From NCBI GenBank assembly GCA_002345215.1, contig DDVH01000052.1, positions 94,923 to 158,922 on the forward strand: DNA of 64,000 nt, given 5' to 3'. Every line of letters starts with the position of its first letter. Positions within the stretch are counted from its first letter, which is position 1. A program made the position numbers and the translations under genes. Below are positions 25,030-32,347 of this stretch, one piece after another. This DNA comes from Anaerolineales bacterium UBA2317. GTDB lineage: Bacteria > Chloroflexota > Anaerolineae > Anaerolineales > Villigracilaceae. A model generated the notes under the pieces. It did no database searches. It worked only from the letters and a program-made list of their open reading frames with translations, and was not told the DNA's origin.

Positions 25030-26624
25030 TTTGGTTTCACCTTGCTCATCGCATATTCTGCCAAAGCAGTAATTGTCAACGATGGATTCACGCCAGGATT
25101 TGCAGGCATCACCGAACCATCAATAATATACAAACCTTCGTAATTATGAATTTGAAAATTTTCATCAATCACACCTTCATCAGCATTTTGTCCCATGGGC
25201 GCGCCGCCCAAAATGTGAGCAGTGGTTGGCAAGCCTAATAAATTTTCTCCAAGCGAACCCAATGCCACACCGTTCACTCGTTTTGCAAATTCACGCGTCA
25301 CTTCATGCGAGCCTTTCACTTGCGCGTTAATTTCATAGCCAGGTTCTTCGTCTGCAATCATGCCTGTTCTAAAAAATGTAAATAAGCTTCGCCCAATTTT
25401 GAATCGCATTCTGTTATCCGCATGTTGCATCACCAACAAAATTGTCACATTGTGCGCCCACTTTGGTAAGAACATGGCTTTTGCAAAATCAATTGGATGT
25501 GTCATCATCCACCATAAAAATTTCAAAATACGAATCGGAATGCTGACATTTGTATCAATCAACGGTGCGGCGAGGAAGCGCATCAAGGATGAACCATCAG
25601 GATAACGCACAGGCTCAATGCGTGTCATTTCATCTTGATTATAAATAGATGAAATTGCGACTCCTTGCGAATAATTGATATCTGATTTACGTGCCACGCT
25701 TCCTAACAAACCCTCAGAGTTGGTTCTCACCATCGTGCCTAATCTTCGGGACACATTTGGCAATGACTCCTTCACATCACGCAAGTTCAAAAGTAATTTC
25801 ATCGTCCCCATCACACCCGCAGAAAAAATCACATTCTTTGCATAAACAGTTTTTGTTTGCTTGAATAATTTTGTTGAATCTTTATAACTTACTTCATATT
25901 TCACACCATTCACTGATAACTGATTACTGTTTACTTCTTTTACATCCACCACTTCAACTTCAGCAACAACCTTCACCCCATTCTTCTCTGCAAAATACAA
26001 ATAATTTTTAGGCAAAGTATTTTTTGCATTATGCCTACATCCCACCATACATCCGCCACAATGTTGACATCCCGCTCTATCTGGACCTTCTCCACCAAAA
26101 TATGGGTCAGGAACAGTCACACCTGCTTCCCCGAAGTATGAACCGACATCTGTCGCGCGGAAAGTATGCCCCATTCCAATTTCTTCCGCCATTTGTTTCA
26201 GAATTAAGTCTGCTTTCCATAGTTTGGGATTTCTTGCAACGCCTAACATTTTTTTAGCAGTTGCATAATGAGTCTTTAGTACTTCACCCCATTTGATGTT
26301 TTGATTCCAAGCAGGTGTAGCAAATGTTTCGTCACTTGGAACTTCTAATACATTTGCATATCCCAAACTCCCACCGCCGACTCCTGCTCCGTGCAAAACC
26401 ATCACACCTTTGAGAATGCTGATTTGTAAAATTCCATGCGCGCGAATGGCAGGCATCCATAAATATTTCCAATATTGCCAATTTGTTTTTGCGAAATCTT
26501 TATCTTCGTATCGCTTCCCCTTTTCTAAAACTAAAACAGAATAACCTTTTTCGGTTAATCGCATGGCGGAGACAGAGCCACCGAAGCCTGAACCGATGAT
26601 TACATAGTCAAAGCAGTCAGCCAT
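25026..26624 (-). CDS. GMC oxidoreductase, cholesterol-oxidase-like
   Basis: This FAD enzyme of 532 aa oxidises an alcohol group, possibly on a sterol or hopanoid-like lipid. The FAD motif VIIGSGFGGSVSAMRL is at about 8-23, and GAGVGGGSLGYANVL is near 80. A Cys-rich CQHCGGCMVGCRHNAKNTLP (near 187) is typical of the cholesterol-oxidase subgroup. The C-terminus has HILGGAPMG and the FAD closing motif IIDGSVMPANPGVNPSLTIT. Residues about 230-239 (VNSNQLSVNG) are encoded by a heptamer array. Even the first codons overlap another array. The start overlaps the four-helix-bundle stop (TGATG). Confidence 0.88.
   Translation of the reverse strand: MADCFDYVIIGSGFGGSVSAMRLTEKGYSVLVLEKGKRYEDKDFAKTNWQYWKYLWMPAIRAHGILQISILKGVMVLHGAGVGGGSLGYANVLEVPSDETFATPAWNQNIKWGEVLKTHYATAKKMLGVARNPKLWKADLILKQMAEEIGMGHTFRATDVGSYFGEAGVTVPDPYFGGEGPDRAGCQHCGGCMVGCRHNAKNTLPKNYLYFAEKNGVKVVAEVEVVDVKEVNSNQLSVNGVKYEVSYKDSTKLFKQTKTVYAKNVIFSAGVMGTMKLLLNLRDVKESLPNVSRRLGTMVRTNSEGLLGSVARKSDINYSQGVAISSIYNQDEMTRIEPVRYPDGSSLMRFLAAPLIDTNVSIPIRILKFLWWMMTHPIDFAKAMFLPKWAHNVTILLVMQHADNRMRFKIGRSLFTFFRTGMIADEEPGYEINAQVKGSHEVTREFAKRVNGVALGSLGENLLGLPTTAHILGGAPMGQNADEGVIDENFQIHNYEGLYIIDGSVMPANPGVNPSLTITALAEYAMSKVKPK
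25908..25936. repeat. Heptamer array inside the GMC gene
   Basis: Units ACTGATA, ACTGATT, ACTGTTT, ACTT occur in tandem and in frame. The unit is the reverse complement of the intergenic CAGTAAT family seen at 3093, 54318, 59757 and 60690. Confidence 0.75.
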
Positions 26625-26643
26625 CAGCGGTCAGCTCTCAGTG
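26611..26643. repeat. Heptamer array, 3' side of four-helix-bundle gene 1
   Basis: Plus-strand units AGCAGTC, AGCCATC, AGCGGTC, AGCTCTC. It covers the last codons and stop of the four-helix-bundle gene and the first codons of the GMC gene. CAGCGGTCAGCTCTCAG (26625-26641) is inverted with one mismatch at 27037-27053. Confidence 0.8.
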
Positions 26644-26983
26644 TTTTGAGGAATGAAGCCAGCATTCGCTTTACTTCTTCAACATTCGCGTGAAGTTCGT
26701 CGTAAGATTCTTTTGAAAGAAATTCTAAATCGTATGCGAGAATAAGTTGATATTCTGTTTCACTAGCGGAACCCATTGCAATTTGCAAAAATCGTGCAAA
26801 ATCCGCGTCTGTATTTCTTCCACAACCTTTGGCAATATTTGTTGGAATTGACATACTTGCACGCCGAATTTGAGTGGTTAATCCATATAGTTCTTCTTTA
26901 GGAAAAGATTTTGTAACCTTGTAAACAGCTAAAGCCAACTGATGAGACTTTTCCCAAACTTTGAGTTGACGGAAATCTTTCAT
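26624..26983 (-). CDS. Four-helix-bundle protein (TIGR02436 / 23S rRNA IVP family), copy 1
   Basis: This 119-aa helical protein has the family signature: DFRQLKVWEKSHQLALAVYK, FPKEELYGLTTQIRRASMSI, PTNIAKGCGRNTDADFARFL and GSASETEYQLILAYDL. The family was named from open frames inside 23S rRNA intervening sequences; it forms basic pentameric bundles and probably binds nucleic acid. The C-terminal LRADR is encoded by a flanking heptamer array. No ribosome-binding site exists; a perfect TATAAT ends 6 nt before the ATG, so the message is leaderless. The gene is bracketed by inverted arrays and is about half identical to the copy at 28712-29086. Confidence 0.92.
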   Translation of the reverse strand: MKDFRQLKVWEKSHQLALAVYKVTKSFPKEELYGLTTQIRRASMSIPTNIAKGCGRNTDADFARFLQIAMGSASETEYQLILAYDLEFLSKESYDELHANVEEVKRMLASFLKTLRADR

Positions 26984-26989
26984 ACGTAA

Positions 26990-26995
26990 ATTATA
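26990..26995 (-). promoter_or_regulatory. -10 hexamer of four-helix-bundle gene 1
   Basis: TATAAT on the minus strand ends 6 nt before the ATG. The -35 position falls inside the flanking heptamer array. Confidence 0.55.
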
Positions 26996-27000
26996 ATCTT

Positions 27001-27057
27001 AGCCATCAGCAATTAGCAATCAGCTTTTCGCTCTTGCTGATAGCTGACCGCTGAAAG
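27001..27057. repeat. Heptamer array, 5' side of four-helix-bundle gene 1
   Basis: Units AGCCATC, AGCAATT, AGCAATC, AGCTTTT are followed by inverted units GCTGATA, GCTGACC, GCTGAAA. The array therefore folds on itself, and its right half is the inverse of the array at the other end of the gene. Confidence 0.8.
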
Positions 27058-27072
27058 CAAAAAGGAATCAAC

Positions 27073-28701
27073 ATGATCAACCCAAACTTCAACTCACGCC
27101 GTTCATCTGTTTATAGCAAACGTGGGATCGTAGCGACTTCGCAACCATTGGCAACTGCCGCTGGAATTGAGATTCTTTCCAAAGGTGGCAATGCGGCGGA
27201 TGCGGCTGTTGCGGCAGCGGCGGCGTTGAATGTGACCGAGCCAACATCCACTGGAATTGGTGGTGACATGTTTGCTTTGTATTATGACTCAAAGACGAAA
27301 CAAGTGACCGCATTAAATGGTTCAGGTCGCGCTCCTGCCTTGCTGACACTTGAGAGGCTAAAGAAAGAAAATTTACTAGCCGACTCATTGCCTCCATTTC
27401 ATCCACATACAATTACTGTCCCTGGTGCGTGTGCAGGTTGGTGTGACTTAATCGAAAAGCATGGTTCGCTTTCGTTATCTGAAATTTTGTCGCCAGCGAT
27501 TCGACTTGCGGATGAAGGTTTTCCTGTTGCTCCAATCACGTCATATTTTTGGGGACGAGGTGCGGAGCGACAATTAAAGTCTGCGTTGAATGGACATGAA
27601 CTAACCATTGATGGTCGTGCGCCGAATGCAGGTGAAATTTTTTATAACAAAGGTTTGGCAAAAACATTTCGGGAGATTGCCGAGAAAAAAGCTGAAGGGT
27701 TTTATCAAGGTCGAATTGCAGAATCAATTATCAGCGTGATTAAAGAGGCGGGTGGAGTTATGTCACATGCTGATTTAGCAGAACATGTATCCACTTGGGA
27801 AAATCCGATTTCAGTTAATTATCATGGATTGAAAGTGTATGAATGTCCGCCAAATGGACAAGGCATCACGGCGTTAATCGCATTAAATATTTTAGAAGGC
27901 TTTGACTTAGCATTATTGGATTTGTTATCGCCAGAAAAAATGCATTTGATGATCGAAGCCATGCGACTCGCATTTGCGGACGCGAGTTGGTATGTGGCTG
28001 ACCCTGCCTTTGCGAAAATTCCGATGAATGAATTGTTATCGAAAGAATATGCGGATGAAAGAAGAAAATTAATTAATTTGAAACATGCAACGATTGACCA
28101 AAAACGCGGCACGCCAGTGTCTTCATCGAACACGGTGTATTTGAGTGTTGTGGATGGATTTGGAAATGCATGTTCGTTTATCAATAGCAATTACATGGGT
28201 TTTGGCACGGGCATTGTGCCGAAAGGTTGGGGATTTACGTTACAAAATCGCGGACATAACTTTAGCCTTGACGCGAATCATCCGAATGTGCTTGCGCCGA
28301 AGAAACGCCCATATCATACGATTATCCCTGCCATGGTGACTCGTGAAGCGGATAATTCTTTGTATGCATCGTATGGCGTAATGGGCGGATTTATGCAACC
28401 ACAAGGTCATGTACAAGTGTTATCTGCATTGAAAGATGGGAATCTTGATTCACAATCTGCTTTGGATTTGCCAAGATTTTGTATTGATGTGGATGAAGCA
28501 GGCGGCAGGGTTGCGATTGAAGAAGGCATGCCAAAAGAAACACTCGATGCTTTACAAAAAATGGGACATCCGATTTATGAAGTGAGTGGTTATAACCGTG
28601 CTTTGTTTGGACGAGGACAAGTGATTACACGAGATAATGAATCTGGTGTGTTGTGTGGTGGAAGTGATCCAAGAGCGGATGGGTATGCGGGGAGTTTGTA
28701 G
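27073..28701 (+). CDS. ggt: Gamma-glutamyltransferase family protein
   Basis: This 542-aa N-terminal-nucleophile hydrolase is of the gamma-glutamyltransferase family. The large-subunit part has GIVATSQPLATAAGIEILSK, GGNAADAAVAAAAALNVTEP and TGIGGDMFALYY. The self-cleavage/nucleophile threonine is Thr354 in SSNTVYLSVVDGFGN. The small subunit ends with GGFMQPQGHVQVLSA and a GRGQVITRD-type motif. There is no obvious signal peptide, so it is probably cytoplasmic. Some family members are glutathione hydrolases and others cephalosporin acylases; specificity is not visible. AAAGGA lies 7 nt before the ATG. The stop TAG is the first unit of a heptamer array. Confidence 0.93.
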   Translation: MINPNFNSRRSSVYSKRGIVATSQPLATAAGIEILSKGGNAADAAVAAAAALNVTEPTSTGIGGDMFALYYDSKTKQVTALNGSGRAPALLTLERLKKENLLADSLPPFHPHTITVPGACAGWCDLIEKHGSLSLSEILSPAIRLADEGFPVAPITSYFWGRGAERQLKSALNGHELTIDGRAPNAGEIFYNKGLAKTFREIAEKKAEGFYQGRIAESIISVIKEAGGVMSHADLAEHVSTWENPISVNYHGLKVYECPPNGQGITALIALNILEGFDLALLDLLSPEKMHLMIEAMRLAFADASWYVADPAFAKIPMNELLSKEYADERRKLINLKHATIDQKRGTPVSSSNTVYLSVVDGFGNACSFINSNYMGFGTGIVPKGWGFTLQNRGHNFSLDANHPNVLAPKKRPYHTIIPAMVTREADNSLYASYGVMGGFMQPQGHVQVLSALKDGNLDSQSALDLPRFCIDVDEAGGRVAIEEGMPKETLDALQKMGHPIYEVSGYNRALFGRGQVITRDNESGVLCGGSDPRADGYAGSL

Positions 28702-28727
28702 ACTTCAGACATTAGACGTTAGACTTT
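28699..28727. repeat. Heptamer array, 3' side of four-helix-bundle gene 2
   Basis: Units TAGACTT, CAGACAT, TAGACGT, TAGACTT. It includes the TAG stop of the upstream ggt gene and the TAA stop of the four-helix-bundle gene on the other strand. ATTAGACGTTAGA (28711-28723) is inverted perfectly at 29130-29142. Confidence 0.85.
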
Positions 28728-29086
28728 TTTGCATTGAATTGAACTGTTTTCTCAAAACCGTTGAGCATTCTCTTAATCTCGTTTATAGATTTGTTTAATT
28801 CTGGATAAATGCTTGATTCGATGTAGCCAAGGTCATGTGCAAGAATAAGATGATATTCAAGTTCGCTGGCAGAGCCGCCTGCAATATGAATAAAACGTGC
28901 AAGTTCAGTTTGCGTGTTTCGACCGCATCCTTCTGCAATGTTAGCAGGGATTGAACCAGCCGCTCTCCGAATTTGACTTGTCAATCCATATAGTTCATCT
29001 TTTGGAAATGATGATGTTATTTTATAAAGTTGCAAAGTTAATTTATGAGATTTTTCCCAAACTAGAATTTTCCTAAAATCTCTCAT
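28712..29086 (-). CDS. Four-helix-bundle protein (TIGR02436 / 23S rRNA IVP family), copy 2
   Basis: This 124-aa protein is of the same family as 26624-26983: DFRKILVWEKSHKLTLQLYK, FPKDELYGLTSQIRRAAGSI, PANIAEGCGRNTQTELARFI and GSASELEYHLILAHDL. The C-terminal KSNV and stop are encoded by the adjacent heptamer array. Unlike copy 1 it has a good AAGGAGAG site before the ATG. Inverted arrays with a TAGACGT unit flank the gene on both sides, so gene plus arrays look like one inserted unit between ggt and the 3-hydroxyacyl-CoA dehydrogenase gene. Confidence 0.93.
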   Translation of the reverse strand: MRDFRKILVWEKSHKLTLQLYKITSSFPKDELYGLTSQIRRAAGSIPANIAEGCGRNTQTELARFIHIAGGSASELEYHLILAHDLGYIESSIYPELNKSINEIKRMLNGFEKTVQFNAKKSNV

Positions 29087-29109
29087 GTTCTCTCCTTCAT
29101 TCTTTATCC

Positions 29110-29145
29110 TTAATGTCTAACGTCTAAAATCTAACGTCTAATATT
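29110..29145. repeat. Heptamer array, 5' side of four-helix-bundle gene 2
   Basis: Units AATGTCT, AACGTCT, AAAATCT, AACGTCT, AATATT are the inverse of the array at 28699-28727. It supplies the TAG stop of the 3-hydroxyacyl-CoA dehydrogenase gene (29138-29140). Confidence 0.85.
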
Positions 29146-29980
29146 GATAAAACCCTCTCCCACTCTTTCTTCCCAAATACCCTGCATCCACCATCTTCCT
29201 TAACAACGGAGCAGGGCGATATTTATCTTCACCCAAATCACGTTGTAACACTTCCATAATGAACAACACCACATCCAAGCCGATTAAATCTGCCAATGCC
29301 AGCGGACCCATCGGATGATTCATCCCTAATTTCATCACCGCATCAATTGCTTCAGGCGTGCCTACGTTTTCTTGCAAAGCAAAAATTGCTTCGTTAATCA
29401 TCGGGCATAAAATTCGGTTGGAGATAAACCCAGGCGAATCATTCGCTTCCCATGCTTCTTTGTTCATCGCTTTGCATAACTCAAGCGTGGTTGCTAACGT
29501 TTCGTCACTGGTCGCCAAGCCTTTGATCACTTCCACCAATTTCATCAGAGGCACTGGATTCATAAAATGCATCCCAATCACTTTATCAGGTCGTTTAGTT
29601 TGTGATGCAATTTTTGTAATTGAAATCGATGATGTATTGCTGGCTAATATCACACCTTCGCGTGCTACTCTATCTAACTCTTTGAAAATTTTGAATTTCA
29701 ATTCTGGGTTTTCAGTTGCGGCTTCGATGATGAAATCCGCTTCAACTACGCTGTCGTATGATGACGCATATTTGATATTGTCCGCGCTGGATTTTTGTTC
29801 TTGATTAATCGTCCCCTTCGACAAAAGTTTTTCAGTCGATTTATTAATCGCCGCTTTTGCTTTTTCCAACGCCTCTGGATTCACGTCCATGCATGTTACT
29901 TGATACCCAGCAGTCGCGGCCACTTGAGCAATTCCATTACCCATAGTCCCTGCACCGATGACGAAAATATGTTTTACCAT
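29138..29980 (-). CDS. hbd: 3-hydroxybutyryl-CoA dehydrogenase
   Basis: This 280-aa enzyme interconverts 3-hydroxyacyl-CoA and 3-oxoacyl-CoA with NAD(P). The Rossmann motif is VIGAGTMGNGIAQVAA. The catalytic HFMNPVPLMKLVEVI has the His-Asn-Pro core, and the C-terminal domain has SPGFISNRILCPMINEAIF and HPMGPLALADLIGLDV. The ending GRGFYQY is typical. It lies in a minus-strand run with an acetyl-CoA acetyltransferase (30583-31785), separated by a DinB gene, so both may serve fatty-acid oxidation or a butyrate-type route. GGAG lies 6-7 nt before the ATG. Confidence 0.96.
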   Translation of the reverse strand: MVKHIFVIGAGTMGNGIAQVAATAGYQVTCMDVNPEALEKAKAAINKSTEKLLSKGTINQEQKSSADNIKYASSYDSVVEADFIIEAATENPELKFKIFKELDRVAREGVILASNTSSISITKIASQTKRPDKVIGMHFMNPVPLMKLVEVIKGLATSDETLATTLELCKAMNKEAWEANDSPGFISNRILCPMINEAIFALQENVGTPEAIDAVMKLGMNHPMGPLALADLIGLDVVLFIMEVLQRDLGEDKYRPAPLLRKMVDAGYLGRKSGRGFYQY

Positions 29981-29992
29981 TCAATCTCCTAA

Positions 29993-30058
29993 TCTTATAA
30001 GTCTAACAAGTCTGACTAGTCTGACCTGTTAGACTTGTTAGACCAATTAGACCTATCC
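29993..30058. repeat. Nonamer-like array with perfect hairpin
   Basis: Units near 9 nt (ACAAGTCTG, ACTAGTCTG, ACCTGTTAG, ACTTGTTAG, ACCAATTAG). GTCTAACAAGTCT (30001-30013) pairs perfectly with 30031-30043. The array reaches into the TAG stop of the DinB gene. Confidence 0.8.
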
Positions 30059-30541
30059 GACCGTACTTTTCCAAATTTTATAATTATTTTTGATTTGCTC
30101 AATATGACCTGGAATATGTCCTGAATAAATATTCAACCATTTCTCAAAAGTATAAGGTTCATCATATTCAGGATGTTTAACTGAATTTGTAAATACTTCA
30201 TCAGGTTGTCCCTTTAGTAATTTGTAAGTTGTTTTACGAACAAACTTTACAGTTTCTAAAGCATCTTCCCAACTTTGGTCATGATAATTTAATTCGATTG
30301 CCCATTTATCTTGGTCATAGCCCATTAATAACCCACCGGGTTCAACGATTAATTTTCTCGCCCGCAACGCCGCATTGGATTCTGAATCCGCAAGGTGGAC
30401 GAGAATCTCATGTACGCTCCACTCTTTTGGCTCAGGCTTAAACTTCCACATCCCTTGCGGAATATCTTTGAGCATTTGCATGAGTAGGTCATATCCATTG
30501 CCATACAACTCAATTTTTTCATCGCGTTCTTTTTTATCCAT
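30053..30541 (-). CDS. DinB-family protein
   Basis: This 162-aa protein is of the DinB/YfiT superfamily. LKDIPQGMWKFKPEPKEWSV leads to HEILVHLADSESNAALRARK, giving the first metal-binding His pair, and GHIPGHIEQIKNNYKIWK gives the third. The metal-site layout is intact. It sits between hbd and thiolase on the same strand, but is bordered on both sides by different short-repeat arrays, which suggests it is not an original part of that pair. Its stop codon is the edge of the array at 29993-30058. Confidence 0.87.
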   Translation of the reverse strand: MDKKERDEKIELYGNGYDLLMQMLKDIPQGMWKFKPEPKEWSVHEILVHLADSESNAALRARKLIVEPGGLLMGYDQDKWAIELNYHDQSWEDALETVKFVRKTTYKLLKGQPDEVFTNSVKHPEYDEPYTFEKWLNIYSGHIPGHIEQIKNNYKIWKSTVG

Positions 30542-30542
30542 C

Positions 30543-30598
30543 GTTAATCCTTCAACTAGTAACTTTCAAACCTTCAAACTTTTCAACCTTCCAACTCA
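30543..30598. repeat. Octamer-like array (unit AGGTTTGA)
   Basis: On the minus strand, units GGAAGGTTGA, AAAGTTTGA, AGGTTTGA, AAGTTACTAGTTGA lie between thiolase and DinB. The thiolase stop TGA is part of the first unit. Confidence 0.6.
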
Positions 30599-31785
30599 AT
30601 CGCCATCGCCACCGCTTCACCGCCACCTAAACACAACGAAGCGATTCCTTTTTTCAATCCGCGATTCTTCAATGCATAAATCAAAGTCGTCAATACGCGC
30701 GCACCACTTGCACCAAGCGGATGTCCCAATGCAATTGCACCGCCGTTTACATTCACTTTATTCCAATCCCAACCTTGCTCTGCCAATGCATATCCATCCG
30801 CTAATACTTGCGCGGCGAATGCTTCGTTCAATTCAATCAAATCAACATCTTTCAATGTCCAATTGATTTTCTTCAACAATTTCGGAATCGCATGTGCGGG
30901 TGCGGCAAATAAATATTTTGGTTCTAATGCGGCTTGTGCATAGCCTACTACTTTTGCAATCGGTTTGATGTTATTTTTTTCAGCATACGCGCGTGATGAA
31001 ATCACAACAGCCGCCGCACCATCATTCATTGGTGATGAATTTCCAGCGGTCACTTTGCCATCAGATTTAAATGCGGGCTTCAATTTGGATAATGATTCTA
31101 AACTCGCATCTTTTCGCGGACCTTCATCCTGTTTCACCAGCGTTGACTCACCTTTACGCCCGGCAATTTCGACGGGCACAATTTCATCGGCGAAATATCC
31201 TGCTTCCGAAGCAGTAACAGCTTTGAGGTGAGATTGAAGCGCAAATTCATCCATTGCTTGGCGAGTTACCTCATATTCATCTCCGATAAATTCAGCCGCC
31301 ATGCCCATGCCCCAATTTTCAAACGGATCCCACAAGCCATCACTTAATAAAGCATCGGTCATTTGGGTGTTACCGAATTTCAATTCACCCATGCGACCAT
31401 TGACGAGGTATGGCGCACGACTCATTGACTCAAATCCGCCAGCGATAAATAAATCCGCATCGCCTGCGCGCACGGCTTGAGATGCCATCATTGCGGCTTT
31501 GAGACCTGAACCACATACTTTATTGATTGTCGTCGCACTGACAGTTTCTGGAACGTTTGCGTAAATTCCAGATTGACGCGCAGGGGCTTGACCCAAACCC
31601 GCCGAAACGACATTGCCCATAATCACTTCTTCAATTTCTTGTGGATTGATGCCCGCGCGTTTGACTGCTTCTTGTACAGCAATTGCGCCAAGTTTTGTAG
31701 CAGGCACACTGCTTAATGTGCCTTGAAATTTTCCAATCGGTGTGCGCGCGGCACTTAATATAACTGCTTCATTTTCTTTGCTCAT
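30583..31785 (-). CDS. Acetyl-CoA C-acetyltransferase (thiolase)
   Basis: This 400-aa thiolase condenses or cleaves acyl-CoA. The nucleophile is Cys91 in NKVCGSGLKA. The second active-site set is GHPLGASGAR and CLGGGEAVAM near the C-terminus. The N-terminus (AVILSAARTPIGKFQGTLSS) is typical of the biosynthetic/acetoacetyl type. AAGGAG precedes the ATG by 7 nt. It is the first gene of the run thiolase - DinB - hbd. A divergent truncated haemoglobin gene lies upstream across a palindromic repeat. Confidence 0.96.
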   Translation of the reverse strand: MSKENEAVILSAARTPIGKFQGTLSSVPATKLGAIAVQEAVKRAGINPQEIEEVIMGNVVSAGLGQAPARQSGIYANVPETVSATTINKVCGSGLKAAMMASQAVRAGDADLFIAGGFESMSRAPYLVNGRMGELKFGNTQMTDALLSDGLWDPFENWGMGMAAEFIGDEYEVTRQAMDEFALQSHLKAVTASEAGYFADEIVPVEIAGRKGESTLVKQDEGPRKDASLESLSKLKPAFKSDGKVTAGNSSPMNDGAAAVVISSRAYAEKNNIKPIAKVVGYAQAALEPKYLFAAPAHAIPKLLKKINWTLKDVDLIELNEAFAAQVLADGYALAEQGWDWNKVNVNGGAIALGHPLGASGARVLTTLIYALKNRGLKKGIASLCLGGGEAVAMAIELEG

Positions 31786-31816
31786 TAGTTCTCCTTGATG
31801 TGGGTATTATACCTGC

Positions 31817-31844
31817 GTAGGGGCGAGGCATGCCTCGCCTCTAC
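31817..31844. repeat. Loopless palindrome GTAGGGGCGAGGCA family
   Basis: Two 14-nt arms pair directly (one G-T). The element lies between divergent thiolase and haemoglobin genes. A related GC-rich hairpin lies at 54268-54303. Confidence 0.8.
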
Positions 31845-31853
31845 ATAATAAGG

Positions 31854-31859
31854 TAAAAT
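31854..31859 (+). promoter_or_regulatory. -10-like hexamer (TAAAAT) of the truncated haemoglobin gene
   Basis: TAAAAT ends 7 nt before the ATG and no ribosome-binding site is present, so the transcript is probably leaderless. Confidence 0.45.
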
Positions 31860-31866
31860 TTCATTT

Positions 31867-32253
31867 ATGGATGAAACAAAATCTCTTTACGAATTAATGG
31901 GCGAAGAAGCGGGGATAAAAAAACTTATCACCCGCTTTTACGATTTAATGGAAACCGCTCCCGAAGCCAAAGATGTGCTTGCAGTGCACCCGAAAAACTT
32001 GAAGCAATCACGCGAAAAGTTTTTTCTGTTTTTGGTAGGTTGGACTGGCGGACCGCAAACCTACATCGAAACACGCGGACATCCCGCTTTGAAAAGGCGT
32101 CATCAACCATTTGCCATTGGACCCAAAGAACGTGACCAATGGTATTGGTGTATGGATAAAGCTTTGGATGAAAGCGGATATGACCCTGAAGTAATTGCTT
32201 ACCTCAAAAATCATTTCAAAGATGCGACAGAGTTCTTGAGAAATAGAGAATAA
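31867..32253 (+). CDS. Group II truncated haemoglobin
   Basis: This 128-aa haem protein is of the trHbO type. LYELMGEEAGIKKLITRFYD is the A/B-helix start, and FLVGWTGGPQTYIETRGHPA covers the CD/E region. The proximal His lies in RRHQPFAIGPKERDQW, and the G8 Trp is in QWYWCMDKALDESG. Such proteins bind oxygen and NO and protect from nitrosative or oxidative stress. It is probably translated from a leaderless message. A hairpin array begins right after its stop. Confidence 0.94.
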   Translation: MDETKSLYELMGEEAGIKKLITRFYDLMETAPEAKDVLAVHPKNLKQSREKFFLFLVGWTGGPQTYIETRGHPALKRRHQPFAIGPKERDQWYWCMDKALDESGYDPEVIAYLKNHFKDATEFLRNRE

Positions 32254-32303
32254 GACGATGGACAATAGACCGTAGACCGTTTTACCGTCTATGGTCTATT
32301 GTC
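32254..32303. repeat. Heptamer hairpin array, unit CGTAGAC
   Basis: GACAATAGACCGTAGACCGT (32261-32280) pairs at 18 of 20 positions with 32284-32303 around a 3-nt loop. It starts immediately after the haemoglobin stop. Units resemble those in the ALDH16 linker. Confidence 0.85.
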
Positions 32304-32347
32304 AAATCCTAATTTCATTAAACATTACTTTTAACTCACGGGTAGAT

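Noticed and set aside
26611..29145. CRISPR-like arrays from the many short repeats
   Set aside because: Units are only 7-9 nt with no spacers, and no cas gene is present. They are short-unit arrays, not CRISPR.
30053..30541. The DinB gene between hbd and thiolase as a third bracketed cassette
   Set aside because: The arrays on its two sides have different units and are not inverted copies, unlike those around the four-helix-bundle genes.
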